This document shows, piece by piece, positions 13,405-18,040 of a stretch of DNA of 18,040 nt (its first letter is position 1; each line of letters starts with the position of its first letter). This stretch comes from Desulfobacterales bacterium (GTDB lineage: Bacteria > Desulfobacterota > Desulfobacteria > Desulfobacterales > UBA11574), in NCBI GenBank assembly GCA_030145595.1, contig JAQYVG010000034.1, positions 1 to 18,040 of the forward strand, written 5' to 3'. The notes beneath the pieces are model-generated. The model ran no database searches and had not been told where the DNA came from. It was given only the letters and a program-made list of their open reading frames with translations. A program made the translations under genes and the position numbers.

Positions 13405-15171
13405 TTAACGAGCCAGGTCCAAAACCACATCTATCTGTTGGCCTACCGGGTTCAGCGATAAGTGCTTGATTTGTTCAACCTGTTGCTGCACTTCTTCAAG
13501 GGCGTGATCGGTGATACGTTCAGATCCGGCGAACAGGCGGATGCACCCCTGCAAAACGAAAAAGCTCAAGAATAATGTAATAACGATAATCAAACAAGTG
13601 TGCAGAAAAAAACCCAAGCTAAGGTAGTTGTCACTAAAGTAATTACGAATGGTTATCCAGCCCACGTGTCCCAGAATTCCGATGGTCGGCAGGTTTAAAA
13701 AAAGCTGAAGCATAAATCCGCTGAGATTTTTAGAGGATCTGTTCAAGGCGCTGTTCAGTGCATTGCGCCACATGGCGGTCAAATCCCGGTGAAAATCGTT
13801 ACGGTCGGGGAGCATGTTTTCAAACTTGCGCACCGAGGGCTCAAAGCGGCATTGAATCAAAGATTCGGCAATATCCGGCCACCGCTGCAAAATCGCAAGG
13901 CGGTAATCCCGCAGCGCTGAATCGACGCCTTCAAAGTTTTCGGTTTCCAACAAAGCTGACGGGGAATCCTTAACATGCTTGCGCGATGAAACCATACCAA
14001 GCAGCTGTCGCCAAGGGCTGCCAAACCTGAACAGGGCGACAATGCCGGTACCGAAAATCAGTATCCGGGCCCAAATGGCAATAAGCCACCCCACCGGCCC
14101 CAACCAGCGCTGCGCCAGTTTCTGATACAAAAGAACGTTCAGGCCCGGGAACTGGCCGGAACTGTTGGCTTTGAAGGCGGACAGGGCCTCTTGGACGGCC
14201 CTGTTTTCCGTATTTTTTATATTATCGCGGACCTCTTTAAGTTTTTCCAGGTCGTTTTCAGCTTCAAAGGTTGACTCTAAGTAAACAAAATCCCTTAAAT
14301 GTTTCGCATTTTCCATCCGTCTGTCAATTACAAATCCAGGTTGGTTGAACGTTCCAAAAATCATGTGCTTGAGTGTTTGAAATTGATCGAAGTTATGCCT
14401 GGGTTTAGCGGATGCGTCCCATTGGGGGTCTTTCAGATGGCTTCGAGCCGAGATGCAAAGAAACGTATGAACCGGCTGGCTCCAGGCTTTCGCGATAAAG
14501 TCCGTAAATTCCGGTAATATTTTCTCTTTGAGCTCGCCTTCGTCCTGGCGATCGGATTTGTTAATTACGCTCACCAGGGAGTCTCCGTTAAACAGGCGCA
14601 CGTAAGGGGCTAAAAAATCGACATGGTCCCGCCTTTTTGGGTTTTCAGCATCAAATACGCAGATGAGAACATCTGAAAGTACGATGGCTTTCTGAACCAT
14701 GGGAATGTGCTTATCCTGTTCGGTGCTGTCCGTATCCGGGGTGTCGATCAGCAGTACATTCTGAAGGGATGCGGCGGCATCGCTTGTGCGTATCTCGACG
14801 CTCTCTGTTGCCATTTCCTGCTTCAGCTGGGCGGCATCACTGCTGTCGTGGCAAAGAACGACAACGCTTCTGGTGGTCGGGCGGCGGTGTCCGTGCTCGG
14901 ACAGGTCGTCGACACCGGCCAGGGCATTGAGCAGGGTTGACTTGCCTGAACCGCACGGTCCGATAATGGTCACTACCAGCTTGCGGTCGAACCGGGCTTC
15001 AAGCTCACTGATCATGCGCAGCACCTCATCGCACTGCTTCGTAAGGGTTGTTGACGGCCGCCACAGCGGGGCCTGATCGATCGTTGACCGCAGCATTTTC
15101 ACATCGTGTTTGAAACCTTCGAGTTTTCCCAGTGCTTTGATTGAATCCGAACGCCGGTTAGAAATCATCAT
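13405..15171 (-). CDS. Dynamin-like GTPase with three predicted TM segments (second gene of pair)
   Basis: The product is 588 residues from the ATG at 15169-15171, which forms an ATGA overlap with the upstream stop. A TTG 21 bases earlier is less likely. The GTPase domain is N-terminal. G1 is GPCGSGKST (71-79), followed by NALAG. A PTTRS loop (98-102) supplies the G2 threonine. G3 is DTPDTDS (143-149), where the usual glycine of DxxG is Asp. G4 is NKSD (204-207), and CISARS is the G5 region. A helical stalk follows, with one hydrophobic helix at about 358-381, a second at about 486-506 and a third at about 518-543, then a Gln/Glu-rich coiled tail. This fits bacterial dynamin-like or GTP-binding membrane-remodelling proteins. 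It is likely made in equal amounts with its partner. Confidence 0.8.
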   Translation of the reverse strand: MMISNRRSDSIKALGKLEGFKHDVKMLRSTIDQAPLWRPSTTLTKQCDEVLRMISELEARFDRKLVVTIIGPCGSGKSTLLNALAGVDDLSEHGHRRPTTRSVVVLCHDSSDAAQLKQEMATESVEIRTSDAAASLQNVLLIDTPDTDSTEQDKHIPMVQKAIVLSDVLICVFDAENPKRRDHVDFLAPYVRLFNGDSLVSVINKSDRQDEGELKEKILPEFTDFIAKAWSQPVHTFLCISARSHLKDPQWDASAKPRHNFDQFQTLKHMIFGTFNQPGFVIDRRMENAKHLRDFVYLESTFEAENDLEKLKEVRDNIKNTENRAVQEALSAFKANSSGQFPGLNVLLYQKLAQRWLGPVGWLIAIWARILIFGTGIVALFRFGSPWRQLLGMVSSRKHVKDSPSALLETENFEGVDSALRDYRLAILQRWPDIAESLIQCRFEPSVRKFENMLPDRNDFHRDLTAMWRNALNSALNRSSKNLSGFMLQLFLNLPTIGILGHVGWITIRNYFSDNYLSLGFFLHTCLIIVITLFLSFFVLQGCIRLFAGSERITDHALEEVQQQVEQIKHLSLNPVGQQIDVVLDLAR

Positions 15172-17150
15172 GGTCTCATCGCCTTTGCGCAAGATTCTAA
15201 ATTGATCTCGATCTGATCGATCAAGTCCTTTGAACTCGCAAGAGCATCGGTGGCTGCGCGGATGATACCACCGGTGATCTCTTGTTCAAACAGGAAATGA
15301 ATTTCTGCGAGTTTGTTGCTTAGCCATGTCTGAACGATGGGTCCCAGCATAGCATCCAGCTGATTCTGGTCCGCCTTTTTCAACCCTGATGTCGCCGGAA
15401 TCGCAACCAGCGCATACAGGTTATGCAGTCCGAACATACCGGTCAGCTTCACGTTAATGCCGGCCGCGCCCACAGGATCGCCAGTGGACAGAATATAAGT
15501 TATCGCTGCTGTCGCCGGCACCACGTTTAAAAAGGCGGAAAATGTCTCGCGGATTTTGCCCAGAAAATCCATTTGGTCGCGAAAACGGTCGGCAAGATCG
15601 TTCAGCTCCTTTTCAATACCTTCTGACAGTTCAAAGATCACCTCCTGTCGTGAAAGGATCGATTGCAACGCAGATTTCCACTCCCGGCTCCGCAATTTTT
15701 CCTGTTCATCGGCAACAACCGGATGGGCGCTGACAAAGATTTTTAAGGCCCCTTTGGTATTAACGGTTTCAACCCAAGGCTTTTGTTGGTTATCTTTGGC
15801 AGCCCTTATCTGCTCAACGGTTTTGAACAATTGCTTGGCCAATCGGTTTTTCAGGGTTGAAGAGACGCTAATTTCCGATCCCACGGCCCGGTAGTACATA
15901 CTGTTGAGCGCTTGCAGAAGATCTTCCTTGACCTTGTCGCTGAAATCGATCTGCGGTTCTATCCTTAAAGGATCAGAGGGCTTGCTTATTATTTTTCGGG
16001 CGGCGCTGAATAAAATCTTAAAGGGTAGATCGATAATTCTGCCGACCTTGCGCATAGCCCTGACGTGGGGAGGATCCTTGGATATCCAGATTTGTGCAAA
16101 GCGCTTCATCACCCGGTCTGTGGGGAAATGCTGCAGGGCTTCTTGAACACATTGACTCTGGGCCAATTGCAGTGCATTGAGATACAGGCCCAGTTCGTCG
16201 CGGGAAATCCTGACCCTTTGCAGAAATTCCCGCGCCTTGATCAGAACATCTTCCATAATCGAAGCAAGCAGCTCCCGCCGGAGCTTGCGTGAGTCAAGCG
16301 CCCCCAAAGCATTCATCATCGAATGATCTTCTTTGCGCACGGGCCTCAGCTCCATGAGCTGCTTACCGGCGGCGACCTCATTGTCTTCATCGGTACGATA
16401 GATTCCCAGCACATAATGATCGGAATCACTGCCGTATAAGTTTCGGGCAACGGTGGCGGCGTGTTCCAGGACCTCTGCTTCATCAAAACTGGGATAAACC
16501 CGATAGACCAGAAAGCATTTCCGCATACCAATGTTCGTCAGCATCCGGGCGATAAAATCGGTGTTTTCGCGATTGTTGTAATTGGAATTGGTGAATACAT
16601 AAATCAGGATGTCGGCCGCTTCCAGGGCCTGCCGGGCAACCTTGCGATTGGTGTAGATTCCTTGGGAGCCTGTATCGAAATCCGGTGTGTCCACCAGGAT
16701 CAAGTTTTGAGGAACAGAGTCGTTGGCCACATAGGCCGGGCCGCCGGCAACAGTGAGATCCTGTTGATCTTTAAGGGGTTCGGGCAGGCATCCAAACGGC
16801 TCAAAAAGGACGGTAACAAATTCGGTCTGTTTGAAAAGGGCTGAATGGGCGGATACAAGCGCGCGGCGGTTCATCCCCGCCCTTCCGCCGACCGGTGAAA
16901 GATTTTCTCCAACGAGCGAGTTGAACAGAGTTGATTTGCCTGATGATCCTCCACCGCAAATAGTTGCCATCGTCGGAAAATCCGGAGACAGACGCGTCAG
17001 CAACTTGCCGTCGATGATGTTGGACCAGGCCGCGATGTCTTGGCGGTTTGGGCAGAAAAGGCTGTCGGCGATTCGGGGAATATCGCTCCTTAATTTTTTA
17101 AAGGCATCGTTCAAAGGTTGTTCCATAGCGGTACTTACTAATAAGGTCAT
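15168..17150 (-). CDS. Dynamin-like GTPase (first gene of pair)
   Basis: The 660-residue protein starts at the ATG at 17148-17150. GAAGGATG sits about 11 bases upstream; an alternative ATG at 17126 has no better site. G1 is GGGSSGKST (66-74), followed by LFNSLVG. An AGMNRRA loop (91-97) lies where G2 should be. G3 is DTPDFDT (154-160), again with Asp in place of Gly. No N/TKxD G4 motif is visible: after the FLVYRVYPSFDEAE segment the expected Asn-Lys pair is absent. A long helical stalk (about 300-560) leads to a hydrophobic stretch at about 575-625 (VVPATAAITYILS and LYALVAIPATSG), which could form the membrane paddle. The tail is helical. It shares a stop/start overlap with the following GTPase gene, so the two are translationally coupled. 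Confidence 0.8.
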   Translation of the reverse strand: MTLLVSTAMEQPLNDAFKKLRSDIPRIADSLFCPNRQDIAAWSNIIDGKLLTRLSPDFPTMATICGGGSSGKSTLFNSLVGENLSPVGGRAGMNRRALVSAHSALFKQTEFVTVLFEPFGCLPEPLKDQQDLTVAGGPAYVANDSVPQNLILVDTPDFDTGSQGIYTNRKVARQALEAADILIYVFTNSNYNNRENTDFIARMLTNIGMRKCFLVYRVYPSFDEAEVLEHAATVARNLYGSDSDHYVLGIYRTDEDNEVAAGKQLMELRPVRKEDHSMMNALGALDSRKLRRELLASIMEDVLIKAREFLQRVRISRDELGLYLNALQLAQSQCVQEALQHFPTDRVMKRFAQIWISKDPPHVRAMRKVGRIIDLPFKILFSAARKIISKPSDPLRIEPQIDFSDKVKEDLLQALNSMYYRAVGSEISVSSTLKNRLAKQLFKTVEQIRAAKDNQQKPWVETVNTKGALKIFVSAHPVVADEQEKLRSREWKSALQSILSRQEVIFELSEGIEKELNDLADRFRDQMDFLGKIRETFSAFLNVVPATAAITYILSTGDPVGAAGINVKLTGMFGLHNLYALVAIPATSGLKKADQNQLDAMLGPIVQTWLSNKLAEIHFLFEQEITGGIIRAATDALASSKDLIDQIEINLESCAKAMRP

Positions 17151-17251
17151 GTTAATTTAGACATCCTTCGGGCTTGTATCTTTCAGAAATTGATTCACCG
17201 CCCGCTCCGCTGCGCTCGCTCAAGTCGCAAAGTTCGCAGAGTGAATTTTTC

Positions 17252-17286
17252 TTTTCACTTTCTGCTGAGGGGGCAGAAAGTGAAAA
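17252..17286. repeat. Perfect 14-bp hairpin, 7-base loop (1)
   Basis: TTTTCACTTTCTGC (17252-17265) pairs perfectly with GCAGAAAGTGAAAA (17273-17286) around the loop TGAGGGG. Confidence 0.85.
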
Positions 17287-17381
17287 ACAGCAGCCCTTCG
17301 GGCAAAACAGACATCATTTGCTGTCAACAAATATAATTCTTGATAGCGCTTTGTTGTATAGAGTCTACGGTGGATTGATGC

Positions 17382-17416
17382 TTTATGTTTGCCGTCCTCT
17401 CAACGGCAAACATAAA
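17382..17416. repeat. Perfect 14-bp hairpin, 7-base loop (2)
   Basis: TTTATGTTTGCCGT (17382-17395) pairs perfectly with ACGGCAAACATAAA (17403-17416) around the loop CCTCTCA. It has the same arm and loop lengths as the hairpin 130 bases earlier but an unrelated sequence. Confidence 0.85.
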
Positions 17417-17711
17417 TTGTATTTCCTCTGCGCTCTTTGCGTCTCTGCGGTGAAAAATACTATTCGGCAGTAGCAAACTGTGTCTAAATAATTATTGCCG
17501 CATTAGTATGTATTTAATGCAGAGCCAATTTCAACAATTTAAAAGCATAACATATATTTTTTAATAAAAAAACGCCGGAGTTGCATCGACCATTCAAGAA
17601 TCTAATTTAAACAAAACAATCATGAATGAGGAATCGGGGTCGCATCTTGCAAACCTGCCAAGCAGATCTTATTTTGTGATCGAAGCTCAATTTTGAAGGG
17701 AGGAAAAACCT

Positions 17712-17912
17712 ATGCCAATTTTCGAATATAATTGTAAGCATTGCAACTATACGTTTGATAAGCTGGTGACACGTCGCGATACCCAAGAGAAATGTCCGCT
17801 TTGCCAAGGAAAGGTGACAAAGATCATGTCAACATTCTCCGTGGGCGCATCTCAAGATTATGCCGGCAACTTGCCACCGGGTACAGGCCCTAAGATGTGC
17901 ACGAATTGTTAA
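17712..17912 (+). CDS. FmdB-family zinc-ribbon protein
   Basis: The 66-residue protein matches the FmdB/CxxC_CxxC_SSSS family: MPIFEYNC, then C8-x-x-C11, a helix FDKLVTRRD, and C28-P-L-C31, followed by a GKVTKIMSTFS segment. The four cysteines should bind one zinc ion. A second Cys pair, CTNC, ends the protein (C63, C66). FmdB was named as a putative regulator of formamide/formate-dehydrogenase-type genes, but for most members the role is unknown. GGGAGG about 8 bases before the ATG gives a strong start. It stands alone, with a large palindrome just after its stop. Confidence 0.9.
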   Translation: MPIFEYNCKHCNYTFDKLVTRRDTQEKCPLCQGKVTKIMSTFSVGASQDYAGNLPPGTGPKMCTNC

Positions 17913-17933
17913 CTAGTGTCCATCCATAAATGG

Positions 17934-18037
17934 CTATTTTTCCGATGAGCGGCGTTCTCCGCGGGTTTCCGCCCTCGACGTACTGCCGTACGCCTCGGGC
18001 GAAAACCCTTGTGCGGCCTTGCTCATCGAAAAAATAT
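17934..18037. repeat. Very large imperfect palindrome after the FmdB-like gene
   Basis: TTTTTCCGATGAGC (about 17936-17950) pairs with GCTCATCGAAAAA (18021-18033). Inside, GCGGGTTTCCGCCCTCGACG pairs with the CG-rich CGCCTCGGGCGAAAACCC (about 17990-18007), around the centre GTACTGCCGTAC. Total length is about 104 bases. It may be a repeat-family member or an efficient bidirectional stop. A smaller CCAT...ATGG repeat at 17920-17933 precedes it. Confidence 0.65.
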
Positions 18038-18040
18038 CTC

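Larger units (their letters stand above)
17224..17452. repeat. MITE-like element with imperfect inverted ends
   Basis: GTCGCAAAGTTCGCAGAG at about 17224-17241 matches the reverse complement of the sequence around 17425-17445 (GACGCAAAGAGCGCAGAG) at 15 of 18 positions. The roughly 230-bp interval between holds two perfect hairpins and no gene. The wording resembles sequences that, from memory, flank GxxExxY genes in environmental genomes. Confidence 0.5.
17151..17711. other. Intergenic region: repeat element and FmdB-gene leader
   Basis: No convincing gene is present. An open frame through 17174-17473 is repeat sequence. 17163-17460 holds GC-rich repeats, two perfect hairpins and inverted ends, listed separately. 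17480-17700 is AT-rich and ends in a GGGAGG ribosome-binding site. TTGCAT (17581) and TAATTT (17603) are 16 bases apart but make only a weak promoter. Confidence 0.4.

Noticed and set aside
13758..15076. Plus-strand frames opposite the second GTPase gene
   Set aside because: They are shadows of a gene with clear G1, G3 and G4 motifs on the other strand.
17252..17416. CRISPR array
   Set aside because: The two hairpins have the same geometry but different sequences, and no repeat-spacer pattern or cas gene is present.
17174..17473. 99-residue open frame (LCALCVSAVKN-type product)
   Set aside because: It is a translation through repeats and perfect hairpins, has no ribosome-binding site, and this wording is a familiar by-product of repetitive intergenic DNA.

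Overview
The window looks like a chromosomal stretch of a Gram-negative, probably anaerobic deltaproteobacterium (Desulfobacterota-like). This rests on gene style: an FmdB zinc ribbon, an E. coli-type phosphoglucomutase, a soluble GAF hybrid histidine kinase, a lipoprotein with a clear lipobox, a short flavodoxin, and remnants of REP-associated (Y1/IS200-like) and IS110 transposases. There is no rRNA, tRNA or CRISPR, so the assignment is an inference.

Layout. 1-1750 is a scrap zone. It holds a truncated Hsp20 gene, a truncated P-loop ATPase, an intact AT-rich membrane-protein gene, an IS110 transposase fragment and possibly a scrap of a second ATPase. 1748-3103 holds three small intact plus-strand genes: a PilZ protein, a Cys-rich zinc-ribbon protein with an internal duplication, and a flavodoxin. 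3104-4370 has repeat-rich flanks, a small conserved-type protein and a cold-shock protein on the minus strand; the latter has a leader that reads as promoter, intrinsic terminator, then gene. 4370-7765 carries a DHA2-type drug exporter and phosphoglucomutase, separated by a REP-type transposase remnant with a large internal deletion. 7993-11025 carries a PD-(D/E)XK nuclease-like protein, a TPR protein, a second tiny transposase remnant, a DUF6122-type membrane protein and a lipoprotein. 11040-11183 is the tail of a broken ATPase. 11232-13244 encodes a hybrid kinase with two MshEN-like motifs at its N terminus. 13405-17150 (minus) is a two-gene operon of dynamin-like GTPases with an ATGA stop/start overlap. 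The window ends with a hairpin-rich MITE-like stretch, an FmdB-type zinc ribbon and a very large imperfect palindrome.

Most genes appear to act alone. The exceptions are the GTPase pair, which is translationally coupled and probably works as one membrane-acting unit, and perhaps the DUF6122/lipoprotein pair. The best candidates for undescribed biology are that GTPase pair (both with G3 reading DTPD, and the first lacking a recognisable G4), the cold-shock leader with its terminator, the MshEN-GAF-kinase-receiver protein, the duplicated zinc-ribbon protein, and the element at 17224-17452 with two perfect 14-bp hairpins of identical geometry.
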